Source: JAEMQF01 sp963850525 (GTDB lineage: Bacteria > Pseudomonadota > Gammaproteobacteria > Burkholderiales > Burkholderiaceae_C). Taken from it: 64,000 bases of DNA. The notes under the pieces were generated by a model, which saw only the letters and a list, made by a program, of their open reading frames with translations, did no database searches and had not been told where the DNA came from. The stretch's first letter is position 1. Every line of letters starts with the position of its first letter. The position numbers were made by a program, and so were the translations under genes. This document shows, piece after piece, positions 37,496 to 46,155 of the stretch. The DNA lies in NCBI GenBank assembly GCA_963850525.1, contig CAWKLQ010000008.1, positions 434,001-498,000 on the forward strand. Direction: 5' to 3'.

Positions 37496-37981
37496 ATGCC
37501 GCGTCGCCGCAGAATCAGCCGTGGCTTCACCTTGATGGAGCTGGTGGTCACGCTCGCCTTGCTCGGCCTGCTCGCCATGGTCGCTGCGCCGCTCGCCGAA
37601 CTGAGCGTGGAGCGCAGCCGCGAGCATGCGCTGCGCGAGGCGCTGCGCGAAATTCGCGGTGCGATCGACCGCTACAAGGCGGCGGCAGATCGCGGCTTGA
37701 TCGAACGCAACATCGCCGACACCGGTTATCCGCCGAGTCTGCAAACACTCGTCGACGGCGTGCCGAACCAGAAGACGCCAAACAAGGAAATGCTCTACTT
37801 CCTGCGCCGCGTGCCGCGCGATCCGTTCGCGGCCGAACCCGGCGCAGCCGCCGGCGAGTCCTGGCAACTGCGCAGTTATGCCAGCCCGCCCGACGCCCCG
37901 GCGCCGGGCGCCGACGTGTTCGATGTCAGCACCAGCGCGAGCGGCAACGGCCTGAACGGCGTGCCGTATCGGGAGTGGTGA
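37496..37981 (+). CDS. Type II secretion pseudopilin (GspG-like)
   Basis: A 161-residue protein with a prepilin leader (RRISRGFTLMELVVTLALLGLLAMVAAPLAEL, Glu at +5) and a C-terminal part with GspG-like spacing (AIDRYKAAADRGLIERN; GYPPSLQTLVDGVPN; LRRVPRDPFAAE). Start ATG at 37496 lies four bases after the secretin stop. It is a second pseudopilin of this system and possibly a minor one. Confidence 0.88.
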   Translation: MPRRRRISRGFTLMELVVTLALLGLLAMVAAPLAELSVERSREHALREALREIRGAIDRYKAAADRGLIERNIADTGYPPSLQTLVDGVPNQKTPNKEMLYFLRRVPRDPFAAEPGAAAGESWQLRSYASPPDAPAPGADVFDVSTSASGNGLNGVPYREW

Positions 37982-38376
37982 TGCGCACCGGAAGTCGATT
38001 CCTGCGGTCAATGGCAAGTGGGCGCGGCTTCACGATGATCGAACTCGTCGTCGTGATGGCAGTCCTTGGCCTGCTGCTCACGCTCGCGCTGCCGCGCTAC
38101 ATGGGTTCGCTCGAGCGCGGGCGCGAACAGGTGGCGCAGAACAACATGGCACAGATGCGCGAGGCGATCGACCGCTTTTACGGCGACAATGCGCGCTACC
38201 CGGAGCAGCTCGACGAACTCGTGGCGAAACGCTACCTGCGCGCGGTGCCGCTGAATCCGTACACCGAGGGGCCCGACTGGACCGTGGTGCCGCCTCCGGG
38301 CGGCACGAAAGGCGCGGTCTTCGACGTGCAAGACCCCACCGCGCCGCTCAGTGAACGGCCGAGGGCCGCGCCATGA
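37981..38376 (+). CDS. Pseudopilin (minor, GspG-like)
   Basis: A 131-residue protein with a prepilin leader (ASGRGFTMIELVVVMAVLGLLLTLALPRYM) and a short C-terminal domain (REAIDRFYGDNARYPEQLDELVAKRYLRAVPLNPYT). The ATG at 37981 overlaps the previous stop (TGATG); a GTG at 37975 is also possible. It is the third pseudopilin in the operon. Confidence 0.88.
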   Translation: MRTGSRFLRSMASGRGFTMIELVVVMAVLGLLLTLALPRYMGSLERGREQVAQNNMAQMREAIDRFYGDNARYPEQLDELVAKRYLRAVPLNPYTEGPDWTVVPPPGGTKGAVFDVQDPTAPLSERPRAAP

Positions 38377-38954
38377 GCCGCCGTTCCCAGGGCAAATGTC
38401 GCAGAGCGATGCGCCGCCAAACGGGTTTGCTGCTGATCGGTGCCCTCGTGTTCCTGTCGCTTTCCGCGATGACCGCAGTGCACAGCGGCCAGCGCTGGTT
38501 CGACTCGCGCCAGCGCGCCGCGGAAGACGAGTTGCTGTTTATCGGGGAGCAATACCGCCAGGCGATCGAGTCGTACTGGCGCGAGGTTCCCGATGCTGTG
38601 CACCGCATGCCTGCGAGCGTCGACGAGCTGCTCTCCGACAAGCGCTTCCCGTTCCCGAGGCGCCACCTGCGCAAGGCGTTCCGCGACCCGCTCGCGCCGG
38701 ATCGGCCCCTGGTGGAAGTTCGCGACGGGCCGGTCCTGATCGGCGTGCACAGCAGCGCACCCGGAACGCCGTTTCGCCAAGCCGGCTTCGAGGCCGCGCA
38801 GAAGCCATTCAACGGTGCGCAGAGCTACGCGGACTGGAAGTTCGTCTACGTTCCCCCGGCCGCGCCGGCGGCGCCGCGCGCCAGGACGCCCGTCGTGCCG
38901 CCACCGCGCAGTGCCCCTGTGCCAGCGCCCGCGCCGAGAGGGCGTGCACCGTGA
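38373..38954 (+). CDS. Type IV filament-associated membrane protein
   Basis: A 193-residue protein with one N-terminal hydrophobic segment (TGLLLIGALVFLSLSAMTAV) and no canonical prepilin cleavage motif (no GFTLxE). The rest includes EDELLFIGEQYRQAIESYWREVPDAVHRMPASVDELL and KRFPFPRRHLRKAFRDPLAP, a pattern seen in proteins that follow pseudopilin genes in such operons. The C-terminus is Pro/Ala-rich. Its role is unknown; a minor-pseudopilin or tip function is possible. Confidence 0.65.
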   Translation: MSRRSQGKCRRAMRRQTGLLLIGALVFLSLSAMTAVHSGQRWFDSRQRAAEDELLFIGEQYRQAIESYWREVPDAVHRMPASVDELLSDKRFPFPRRHLRKAFRDPLAPDRPLVEVRDGPVLIGVHSSAPGTPFRQAGFEAAQKPFNGAQSYADWKFVYVPPAAPAAPRARTPVVPPPRSAPVPAPAPRGRAP

Positions 38955-39676
38955 ACACCGCGTTCGATCGAGCCGACCTCGGTGCGTCAACCTGCCCCGG
39001 CGACCCGGGCTTGACCGGCGCGCGGCACGTGCTTGTCGCCGAACCGCATTGGCTCGTGCGCCAGGGCCTGGTGGCGGTGCTCGACAAGATCGACGGCTGC
39101 CGCGTCGTCGGCGAGGCAGGCACCGGCGCGCAGGCGCTCGCCGCGGCGCACCAGCTGCAACCCAACTTGGTGTTGCTGAGCCTGGGCATCACGGAGCCCG
39201 GATGCGTGGACGTCGTGACGCAGTTGCGACAGCGCGGTGCGGCGCCGAAAGTGCTCGTGCTCAGTCAACCCGATGCCGAAGCCAGCGCGCGCGACGCGCT
39301 GCGCGCCGGTTGCGACGGCTTCATCGACATGCAGCACGGTGGCGAGTCGCTCGCGCAGGCGATCCACGAGGTACTTGCCGGCCGGCCGTTCTTCGACCCG
39401 CAACTCGCGCGCCGCCTGCTGCTCGGCGTGGACGAATCCGCGGCCGGCAGCCATGACGTTCTGGCGGTGCTGACGCAGCGCGAGCGCGCGGTCTTCGTTC
39501 ACATTGCGGCAGGCCACACGAACCGGAGCGCCGGGGCGGCCCTGCACATCAGCGAGAAGACGGTGGAAAAGCACCGCGCCCTGGTCATGCAGAAGCTCGG
39601 GCTGCACTCCGCCGTCGAACTGCGCATGCTCGCCGGCGAGTTGCGATCGCGCGAGCGTGAGGCGCACCGCGCGTGA
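38951..39676 (+). CDS. LuxR-family regulator with non-phosphorylatable receiver-like domain
   Basis: A 241-residue protein starting at GTG 38951 (overlap GTGA with the previous stop). The C-terminal LuxR HTH is intact (LTQRERAVFVHIAAGHTNRSAGAALHISEKTVEKHRALVMQKLGL). The N-terminal receiver fold aligns with NarL receivers, but the acidic pair is EP (VLVAEPHWL), the phospho-acceptor Asp is Ser (LVLLSLGITEPG), and the conserved Lys is absent (CDGFIDMQHGG). It therefore probably acts without phosphorylation. As the last gene of the secretion operon it may regulate that operon, which is inference. Confidence 0.88.
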   Translation: MNTAFDRADLGASTCPGDPGLTGARHVLVAEPHWLVRQGLVAVLDKIDGCRVVGEAGTGAQALAAAHQLQPNLVLLSLGITEPGCVDVVTQLRQRGAAPKVLVLSQPDAEASARDALRAGCDGFIDMQHGGESLAQAIHEVLAGRPFFDPQLARRLLLGVDESAAGSHDVLAVLTQRERAVFVHIAAGHTNRSAGAALHISEKTVEKHRALVMQKLGLHSAVELRMLAGELRSREREAHRA

Positions 39677-39821
39677 GGGATCAGCCGATCCGAGTGCGCT
39701 CGACCTGGCCACCGTCGATGGAGAATCCAGTTGAGTTTGTCATGGATCAAACTTCGCGGCGCATGAGCTGACTACAGTCGCCAAAGTTTGCGCCGGATCC
39801 ATCGACTGGGAGGACAGCTTC

Positions 39822-40418
39822 GTGACCGACCCGACATCGCTCTGGCACACCGAGCATGCGAATTTCACTCGGCTGCTGGACATCCTTGACGAGCAGCTTG
39901 CCTTGTTTCACGAAGGCCTGCAGCCGGACCACGGGCTCATGCTCGATATCGTTTCGTACCTGCGCGAAGGCCCGGATCGGTCGCACCATCCGCGCGAAGA
40001 CGTCATGTTCGCGCAACTCGTCGTACGCGACCCTTCGATGCAGATACCGATCAACCGTTTGCTTCAGGAGCACAGGGTGATCGCCGTGGCGGGCGAGGAT
40101 TTGCGTTCGCGTCTGGTCGACGTCTGTGCAGGCAGCGCGACCCCGCGTGCCGGCCTGGAAGCGGCCGCTGCGGTTTATCTCGCCTACTACCGGCACCACC
40201 TCGCCACCCAGGAGCGTGAAGTGCTGCCGCGCGCCGCGCAAGCTCTGACGCCGCAGGACTGGAGATTTGTGGCGAGCGCGGTCGAGCCCGGCCCCGACCC
40301 GCTTTTCGGCGCGGCGCCACAAGAGCGCTACCGCAAGTTGCGCAACATTCTCGACGCCAGGCAAGCGGTGCGCAGCTCGGTGACGCCAGGACAGGCTCCT
40401 GGACCGCTCCGCCCCTAA
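39822..40418 (+). CDS. Hemerythrin HHE-domain protein
   Basis: A 198-residue soluble protein starting at a GTG at 39822 with GGGAGGA upstream. Di-iron ligands of the HHE type are visible: HTEHANFTRLLD, HHPREDVMFAQL, LLQEHRVIAV, and YRHHLATQEREVLPRA. Such proteins bind oxygen or NO or act in iron/redox sensing. An imperfect FNR-like site (TTGTC-ATGG-ATCAA, about 39737-39750) lies 70 bases upstream. The gene stands alone between regulator and histone-like genes. Confidence 0.88.
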   Translation: MTDPTSLWHTEHANFTRLLDILDEQLALFHEGLQPDHGLMLDIVSYLREGPDRSHHPREDVMFAQLVVRDPSMQIPINRLLQEHRVIAVAGEDLRSRLVDVCAGSATPRAGLEAAAAVYLAYYRHHLATQEREVLPRAAQALTPQDWRFVASAVEPGPDPLFGAAPQERYRKLRNILDARQAVRSSVTPGQAPGPLRP

Positions 40419-40465
40419 CTGTGTTTTGAAGTAGGGATTGGGCACGACACCGCTCGAGCGCCCGT

Positions 40466-40888
40466 TCAGGCGGTGGTCTTGCGCGCGCGACGCTTCTTGG
40501 CGGGCGCCGCGCTTGTTGCAGCCGCGGCCTGTTTCGCCCCCGCCTTCCTCGCGGCCGGCGTTGCGCTTGCTTTCTTCGTCGACACCCGCACCGGGGGCGA
40601 AGCGTTGTACTTCTCGGCCTGGCGCACGATCTTGTCGAGTGCCTTCTGCGCCTTCGCGATCACCTTGTGCAAACGGGCCTCGGCCTTGTTCAGGATAGCC
40701 TCGACTTTTTCTTGCGCGATGCCGGTCTTCTTGCGCGCGACGGCCTTCGCCTTCGCGAGTTCAACCGCGGCGGCGCCGCGCACCTGATCGACCTTGCCCT
40801 GAACGGCATTGCGCACGTGCTGGGCAGCATCCGTCAGGCTGGCGACGGCCTTGGACAGTTCGGGGTTGGTGGGTTTGCGGATGGGCAT
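40466..40888 (-). CDS. AlgP/histone H1-like Lys-Ala-rich protein
   Basis: A 140-residue basic protein starting at ATG 40888, chosen because AAGGAG lies just upstream (an in-frame ATG at 40951 has none). The N-terminal half is a predicted helix (SKAVASLTDAAQHVRNAVQ ... AKAKAVARKKTGIAQEKVEAIL), and the C-terminal tail is Lys/Ala/Pro-rich (TKKASATPAARKAGAKQAAAA) as in AlgP and H1-like DNA-binding proteins. A phasin-like origin of the helical part is possible. It probably binds nucleic acid or polymer surfaces. Confidence 0.7.
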   Translation of the reverse strand: MPIRKPTNPELSKAVASLTDAAQHVRNAVQGKVDQVRGAAAVELAKAKAVARKKTGIAQEKVEAILNKAEARLHKVIAKAQKALDKIVRQAEKYNASPPVRVSTKKASATPAARKAGAKQAAAATSAAPAKKRRARKTTA

Positions 40889-41164
40889 GGTTGGCTCCTT
40901 CAACGGGACGATTGACTCTAGCGCGCAAGGGTGAGATCGGGGCAGCGGCACCGCTTGAGTGGAGTGCTTGACCGACGCTTCGCATGAGCAAGATCAACGT
41001 CGATGCGCGTCGCGCGGGCCCGGGCCTGCTGCGAGCGGCCGCCGGAGGCTTCCGGTTTACACACTGTTCCAGGCCGTCACCGAGCAGTCGTGCGGGGTTG
41101 ACACCCGTCGACTAACTTGGCGCCAAGGCGAGTTCCAGTTGAGAACCGAATGAAGGAGCAGGAC

Positions 41165-41338
41165 ATGTCGACGATCCTTTCGTCAAGTGCGTCGTCAAGT
41201 CCACCCGTGCGCTATGAACTGCGTTACCGCTCGCTGTTCAACGAAGGCCGCGGCTACGCCTTTCCCTGCGACGACGCGGGCGGGTTCGATGATCGGCCTC
41301 GCCCACGGGTGGCGAGAATCGCTCCGCTCGCTTTGTGA
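41165..41338 (+). pseudogene. Truncated YELRYRSLFNEGRGYAFPCD-type small protein
   Basis: The product starts at ATG 41165 with AAGGAG upstream. Residues 15-36 (VRYELRYRSLFNEGRGYAFP) match a small conserved protein family I recall from Burkholderiales (about 70 residues), but after PCDDAGG the expected tail is replaced by an unrelated Arg/Pro-rich end. The stop overlaps the start of the next gene. It looks like a broken copy; a frameshift near 41280 may be responsible. Confidence 0.45.
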
Positions 41339-42906
41339 TCCGCCTCTCGCGCTTTGCAATCGCCGCGGCGCTTTTCGCGTGCATCGGCAGCACCTTCGGC
41401 GCCGATTCACTGACCTGGTTCGAGCAGGGCAGACCGAGCCGCAACGCGCAAGAGGCGGTCGAGTTGCTCGCCGCCGCGGCGAGCCATGGGCTGGACCCCA
41501 AAGATTACGACGCCGGCGCACTGTGGCAGGGTGTGACGCTGGCGGCAACGGGCCCGGCGCCGGAAGCGGCGACGCTCGCGCGCCTGGAACCCGCACTCAG
41601 CACCGCGATGCAGCGCTACCTCACGCACTTGCACCGCGGCCGCGTCGACCCGCGCCGCATCCACCGCGACTTCGCGGCTGCGCCACCTGACCCGTTCGAC
41701 GCTGCCGCGGCATTGCGCGCAGCGCTCGCGACTGGCCGGCTGCGCGAGGCCGTGGCCGACGCCACGCCGCGCGTGCCGCTCTACGAGCGGCTGCGCGAGG
41801 CGCTCGCGCGATACCGCGACCTGGCCGACACGGCGCTCGGCTGGCAGCAAAGCTTGCCGCCGTTGCCCGCTGGCGTGCGCGGCAGCGCCGCCAAGCTGGA
41901 GCCGGGCCAGGCCTACGCCGGACTGGCACTTCTGGCGCAGCGGCTCGCCGCACTGGGTGACCTGGCCGCCTCGACGCTGCCTGTCGCGACCCTCTACGAA
42001 GGTCCACTCGTCGACGCCGTGATCGCGTTCCAGAAGCGCCACGGCCTGGCCGCCGACGGCGTGATCGGCAAGTCGACGCTTGCGCAATTGCAGGTCGCAC
42101 CCAGCGCCCGGGTGCGCCAAATCGAACTCGCGCTCGAGCGCCTGCGCTGGACGCCGCTGCTGCGTGCGCCGCGCATGATCGTCATCAACGTTCCCGAGTT
42201 CGTGCTGCGCGCCTATGAAGTGGACAACGGCAGCATCAGAGTGCGCGAAGAAATGAAGGTGATCGTCGGCAAGGCGCTGGACACGCGCACGCCGCTGATC
42301 GGCGAGGCGATGCGCACCATCGAGTTCCAGCCCTATTGGAACGTTCCCGAATCGATAGCCCGCGGCGAAATCGTGCCGCGGCTGCGCCGTGATCCGGGAT
42401 TCTTCGAGCGCGAGGGTTTCGAGTTCGTCGGCGCCGACGGCCGCGTCGACGCCGTGTTCTCGCAAGCCAGCCTGGACGCGCTCCACGCCGGCGCATTGCG
42501 CATTCGCCAACGGCCCGGGCCGCGCAATCCGCTGGGCGACATCAAGTTCGTATTCCCGAACCGCGAACACATCTACCTGCACCACACACCGCAAGAGGCG
42601 CTCTTCGAACGCGAGCGGCGCGACTTCAGCCACGGCTGCATCCGCGTCGAGCAACCGCTGGCGCTGGCGGGTTTCGTGCTGCAGGGCATGCCGGGTTGGA
42701 ACGAGCCGCGCATCGTGCGCGCCATGACCCAGGACAAGCCGAGCACGCTGTGGCTGGCCGAGCCGATGCCGGTGCTCATCACCTACACGACGGCGCTCGT
42801 GAAAGGCGGCGCGGTTCACTTCTTCCCCGACCTCTACGGCCACGACCGCACGCTCGACACCTGGTTACGCCAGGCACAGCGGCGCGGCGGACAATCCGCC
42901 CCATGA
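41335..42906 (+). CDS. L,D-transpeptidase (YcbB/LdtD-like)
   Basis: A 523-residue exported enzyme with a GTG start and signal peptide (FAIAAALFACIGSTFGA). It has a scaffold domain (residues about 25-210), a peptidoglycan-binding domain (ALVDAVIAFQKRHGLAADGVIGKSTLAQL-type text) and a YkuD catalytic domain with the signature FSHGCIRVEQ holding the catalytic Cys and His. It forms 3-3 crosslinks in peptidoglycan in the periplasm. The next gene, a YcbK-like peptidase, overlaps it by four bases, the same pairing found in enterobacteria (ycbB-ycbK). Confidence 0.92.
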   Translation: MIRLSRFAIAAALFACIGSTFGADSLTWFEQGRPSRNAQEAVELLAAAASHGLDPKDYDAGALWQGVTLAATGPAPEAATLARLEPALSTAMQRYLTHLHRGRVDPRRIHRDFAAAPPDPFDAAAALRAALATGRLREAVADATPRVPLYERLREALARYRDLADTALGWQQSLPPLPAGVRGSAAKLEPGQAYAGLALLAQRLAALGDLAASTLPVATLYEGPLVDAVIAFQKRHGLAADGVIGKSTLAQLQVAPSARVRQIELALERLRWTPLLRAPRMIVINVPEFVLRAYEVDNGSIRVREEMKVIVGKALDTRTPLIGEAMRTIEFQPYWNVPESIARGEIVPRLRRDPGFFEREGFEFVGADGRVDAVFSQASLDALHAGALRIRQRPGPRNPLGDIKFVFPNREHIYLHHTPQEALFERERRDFSHGCIRVEQPLALAGFVLQGMPGWNEPRIVRAMTQDKPSTLWLAEPMPVLITYTTALVKGGAVHFFPDLYGHDRTLDTWLRQAQRRGGQSAP

Positions 42907-43460
42907 GCCTCAGCCACGCCTCGACACGCCGCCGCTTTCTGCATCACACCGCGCGCCTTGCGGCGGCCGGCGCCCTGCCCGCCATCGCCACGTCGGCACG
43001 CGCCATGGGGCGCGGCACGCGCTCGCTGGCCTTCAGCCACACCCACACGCAGGAGAAAATCGACCTCGTCTACGCCCGCGACCAAGACTACGTTGCCGAA
43101 GCGCTGGGTTCGCTGAACCACTTTCTGCGCGACCACTACACGGGAGAAGTCGGCACCATCGACCCGCGCATGTTCGACGTGCTGCACCAGGTGCAAACCA
43201 TGCTCGGGGTGCAGCGCTCGTTCGAGGTCATCTCGGGCTACCGTTGCGCGGCGACGAACACGAAACTGCGGCAAACCCGTGCAGGCGGCGTGGCCCAACA
43301 CAGCCTGCACATGGAAGGCCGCGCGATCGACGTCCGCCTGCCCGGCGTGCCGCTCGCCGAGCTGCGCGACGCGGCGCTGCAGCTTCAGGCCGGCGGCGTG
43401 GGCTTCTACCCGCGCGAGCAGTTCGTGCACATCGACACCGGCCGCGTGCGCAGCTGGTGA
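42903..43460 (+). CDS. DUF882 / peptidase M15-like YcbK family protein
   Basis: A 185-residue protein with a Tat-type leader (STRRRFLHHTARLAAAGALPAIATSARA). The M15/VanY-like domain carries the metal ligands: VISGYRCAATN, SLHMEGRAIDVRL (His, Asp) and FVHIDTGRVRSW. YcbK (MepK) of E. coli cleaves 3-3 peptidoglycan crosslinks, which fits its place directly after an L,D-transpeptidase with a four-base overlap. It is probably a periplasmic endopeptidase. Confidence 0.9.
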   Translation: MSLSHASTRRRFLHHTARLAAAGALPAIATSARAMGRGTRSLAFSHTHTQEKIDLVYARDQDYVAEALGSLNHFLRDHYTGEVGTIDPRMFDVLHQVQTMLGVQRSFEVISGYRCAATNTKLRQTRAGGVAQHSLHMEGRAIDVRLPGVPLAELRDAALQLQAGGVGFYPREQFVHIDTGRVRSW

Positions 43461-43547
43461 GGGGCACCCCGGCGCGCCGGTGTTTGCGTTGGTGGAGCTT
43501 GTCGGGACGTACCAGAAGACGCAGCGCTGAGGGCTCCGCGACTTCAG

Positions 43548-44161
43548 TCAATCGCCAGCGGGGAACCAGCCCCGCAGCGCATCTCGCAATCGCAAGAACG
43601 CCGGGTCGGTGCATCGCCGCAGGCTGATCTTCCTCGTGATCTTTTCGTACAGAGCGGAGGAGCGGGGTTGCTTGTGAACCGGAATCATCGCCTCCAGCGC
43701 TTCCTTTGGCCGCTCGGGTTTGCCATTGGCATCGAATTCAAAACCGCGCTCTCGCAGCCAGTTACGCATGCCGACTTCTGATGGCCAGTGCAAGACATCC
43801 ATCAACGCGTTGTCAGTGCCCCAAATCCAGATATCAACTTCCGGTGTGATCACGATCGCCTTGGCGCTCGGCCCCCACAAAGCCTCAAGTTGGGCGTCGA
43901 GGGAGCGCTCGAGATCGACGGCGCTTTGGTCGTCGTTCGCGCCTGAACCCTCGAGATCGAAGACCAACAGAGCGTGCGCGAAACGCTGGCGTTCGCGAGC
44001 CAATACATCGACACCGCCAGTCCGGACCCCGCCATCGCGCCCGGGATGCATGCGGAACTCGTCGAGATCGAGCGCACTCCCAGCGCTTCCGGTCTCCTCA
44101 GGGCGCCGCGCAATGCGAACTGTGCGTTCTTGTCCGCCACCAGGATGACCAGGTCCTGCAT
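43548..44161 (-). pseudogene. TOPRIM-like partner of AAA ATPase, one frameshift
   Basis: From ATG 44161 (GTTGAGG upstream) the product starts MQDLVILVADKNAQFALRGALRRPEALGVRSI, then shifts frame near 44055 and continues DEFRMHPGRDGGV ... HALLVFDLEGSGAND ... KAIVITPEVDIWIWG. The three acidic motifs (ADKN, FDLEGSG, PEVDIW) resemble TOPRIM-like nucleases of the RloB/DUF4276 type that pair with AAA ATPases. With the frame restored it is about 204 residues. The gap to the ATPase stop is seven bases. The frameshift may be an error. A role as the effector of a defence pair is inference. Confidence 0.6.
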
Positions 44162-44168
44162 CCCGGCC

Positions 44169-45434
44169 TCAACTGAGGATGCCGGCGGCGAACAGCACAC
44201 CCAGGTCGGGCTGCCCGCGGCGCCACGCCTGCAGCGCCGGGTGCAGGTGCCCGGCAACGATGTCGGTGGCGCCGGTACTGTCCTTGGCGAAACACAACAC
44301 TTGCTTCGGTTCCAGCAGGTTCAGCGCCACCGGGCTGTGCGTCGCGATCAATACCTGACCACCGTAGATCGATGACAGTGACTGGATCACCGTTTCGATG
44401 GCGCGTGGGTGAATGCCGTTCTCCGGTTCTTCGATCAGGAATACGTCGTCCAGGTCGTTCAGATAGGCGGGAATGGTCAGCGCCAACAGGCGCAAGGTGC
44501 CGTCGGAAACGAGCCATGACGGCACCTCGGCACCGTTTGAATAGCGAACCACCAGGTAGCGGTGGCGGTCTTCCTCGCGCTCCACGGTGTCGATGTCCAA
44601 TACATCTTCCAGCGCAGTGCGCACATGGTCGAGCCAGCCGGAAAAACGCTCGGCGTCGCGCCGCAGGTCGGCGATGACCCAGGGCAGGTTGGATCCGTCC
44701 GTCTGGAAACGCAAGCCCAGCCCAGGTGGACTCGGCTGGCGGATCATTTGACTGTTCAGTACAACGTTCTGCACGCCCGATTCCAGCAGGTTGCGAAACC
44801 AGCTGCTGACGGGAAAACTCTTCTCGTCTGCGGGAATATGCGCGAGAGCTGACTTCGTCCGCCCGAGCTTGAACGAAGGCGTGTAGGACGCGGCGCCTTC
44901 GGGGTAGTAGTTGTCGTTGCCTTCGGCGACCTTCTTCAGCGCAACCCGGCAGCCCTTTCTCGTTGGGCTGACCACACTCCGAGCCTCGATCGCCGCGGCG
45001 GGAAAGAGCATGCGCTGGGTTTCCTCTCGGTCAACGCTGGCCTTGCACAACCACAAGGTTTCATGATTCAGGCCCAGTTCGTTGCTGGCCCGGTCCATGC
45101 CGACCTCGACCTCATAGCGCACGAGGTCGAATGGCCTCTTCTCCTCGGCCATGCGGTCGCGCACCTTGCGCGGAATCGGCGCCTCTACCGCGAGCTGGAA
45201 GGACTGCGAAGCGCCAGGCCCCTGCCAAATCAGCTTGTCGAAACTGGCACTGCGCGACAACACCGCCTCGCGCACATCGCCGCGCGAGCGAATCATGTCG
45301 CTCAACAGGCCGATCACGTCTAGGAACGTCGTCTTGCCGCTGGCGTTGGGGCCTACCAGCGCCTGCATCGGCCCCAGCGCCTGATCGACACCTTTCAGGC
45401 TGCGGAAATGGCGTGTCTGGATGCGGGAAAACAT
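44169..45434 (-). CDS. AAA family ATPase (AAA_21/OLD-like)
   Basis: A 421-residue ATPase with Walker A ALVGPNASGKTTFLD near residue 30 and the C-terminal ABC-like signature region WLVSDGTLRLLAL, Walker B DDVFLIEEPENGIHPRA and H-loop VLIATHSPVALN. The central region is a coiled/insert domain. There is no TOPRIM domain at its own C-terminus; that function may lie in the downstream gene. The two-gene layout resembles ATPase-nuclease defence modules such as PARIS-type or OLD-type systems, but the exact family was not tested. No neighbouring defence genes are seen. Confidence 0.85.
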   Translation of the reverse strand: MFSRIQTRHFRSLKGVDQALGPMQALVGPNASGKTTFLDVIGLLSDMIRSRGDVREAVLSRSASFDKLIWQGPGASQSFQLAVEAPIPRKVRDRMAEEKRPFDLVRYEVEVGMDRASNELGLNHETLWLCKASVDREETQRMLFPAAAIEARSVVSPTRKGCRVALKKVAEGNDNYYPEGAASYTPSFKLGRTKSALAHIPADEKSFPVSSWFRNLLESGVQNVVLNSQMIRQPSPPGLGLRFQTDGSNLPWVIADLRRDAERFSGWLDHVRTALEDVLDIDTVEREEDRHRYLVVRYSNGAEVPSWLVSDGTLRLLALTIPAYLNDLDDVFLIEEPENGIHPRAIETVIQSLSSIYGGQVLIATHSPVALNLLEPKQVLCFAKDSTGATDIVAGHLHPALQAWRRGQPDLGVLFAAGILS

Positions 45435-45730
45435 ACCGGGAGTGTCCCCGATTTGGAGCCTTCAGTCAGAGCCCGGCTGCAATCCTGAAATGTTGCATGC
45501 CTCAACGAGCTGCCTCGGCAGCGTCAAGCACCGGCACCCGTGCTCCACCGACCAGTCCCCGCGATGCGATTGCGAGTCCGTCAGCCAAGCGTCATCACAG
45601 ACCGCCTTCGCACAGCACGGGCGCATATTGCGCCGCGTCAATCGGTCACTGCCCTCAACAGAGCAGGATGTGCCACCAACCCACGTGGCCGACGCGGCCG
45701 CCTCTGACCGACCTCCACAGGAGAAGAACG

Positions 45731-46138
45731 ATGAACGACCTGCACCCGAAACACAGGTTCGCCGCCCAAGCGTTCGACAATCCAGTGCGCAGCGCCGCGC
45801 TCGCACATCACGATGGGTTGAGCGTCGTGATGGCCGAGTTCCACGTCTATTTGAGTGAAACCGACGACGCCTACACACTCAAGGCGGCATTGCCGTGGAC
45901 GTGCAAAGAAGACATCAGCGTGCGCATTGATGACTGCGAAGTGAGCATCTCGAGCAAGGTGTCGCAGGCCTCGGCGGCGAAGCAGAACGCTGGCACGCCC
46001 AGCGCGGGGACCCACAGCGGATTCGCCCCGCACAGCGTTTGGCTCGACTGCCCAATCGACGAGGGCAAGACAGTGATGAAGTACCAGGACGGCGTGCTCG
46101 AGTTGAGCCTGCTGAAGGCGACGGCAAGCTCTGCATGA
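45731..46138 (+). CDS. Small heat-shock protein Hsp20-like
   Basis: A 135-residue protein with an alpha-crystallin-like domain: YLSETDDAYTLKAALPWTCKEDISVRIDDCEVSISSKV and the C-terminal VMKYQDGVLELSLLK. It is shorter than most Hsp20 proteins and lacks a clear C-terminal IxI motif. An AGGAG-type ribosome binding site precedes the ATG. Its stop overlaps an ATG of the GH18-like gene, but a better start for that gene lies 18 bases downstream. Confidence 0.8.
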   Translation: MNDLHPKHRFAAQAFDNPVRSAALAHHDGLSVVMAEFHVYLSETDDAYTLKAALPWTCKEDISVRIDDCEVSISSKVSQASAAKQNAGTPSAGTHSGFAPHSVWLDCPIDEGKTVMKYQDGVLELSLLKATASSA

Positions 46139-46155
46139 TTTCGCGCCGAGGTCCG

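Noticed and set aside
43468..43485. GC-rich palindrome (CCGGCGCGCCGG) after the YcbK-like gene as a terminator
   Set aside because: The stem is short with almost no loop and no T-run follows, so support is too weak to list it.
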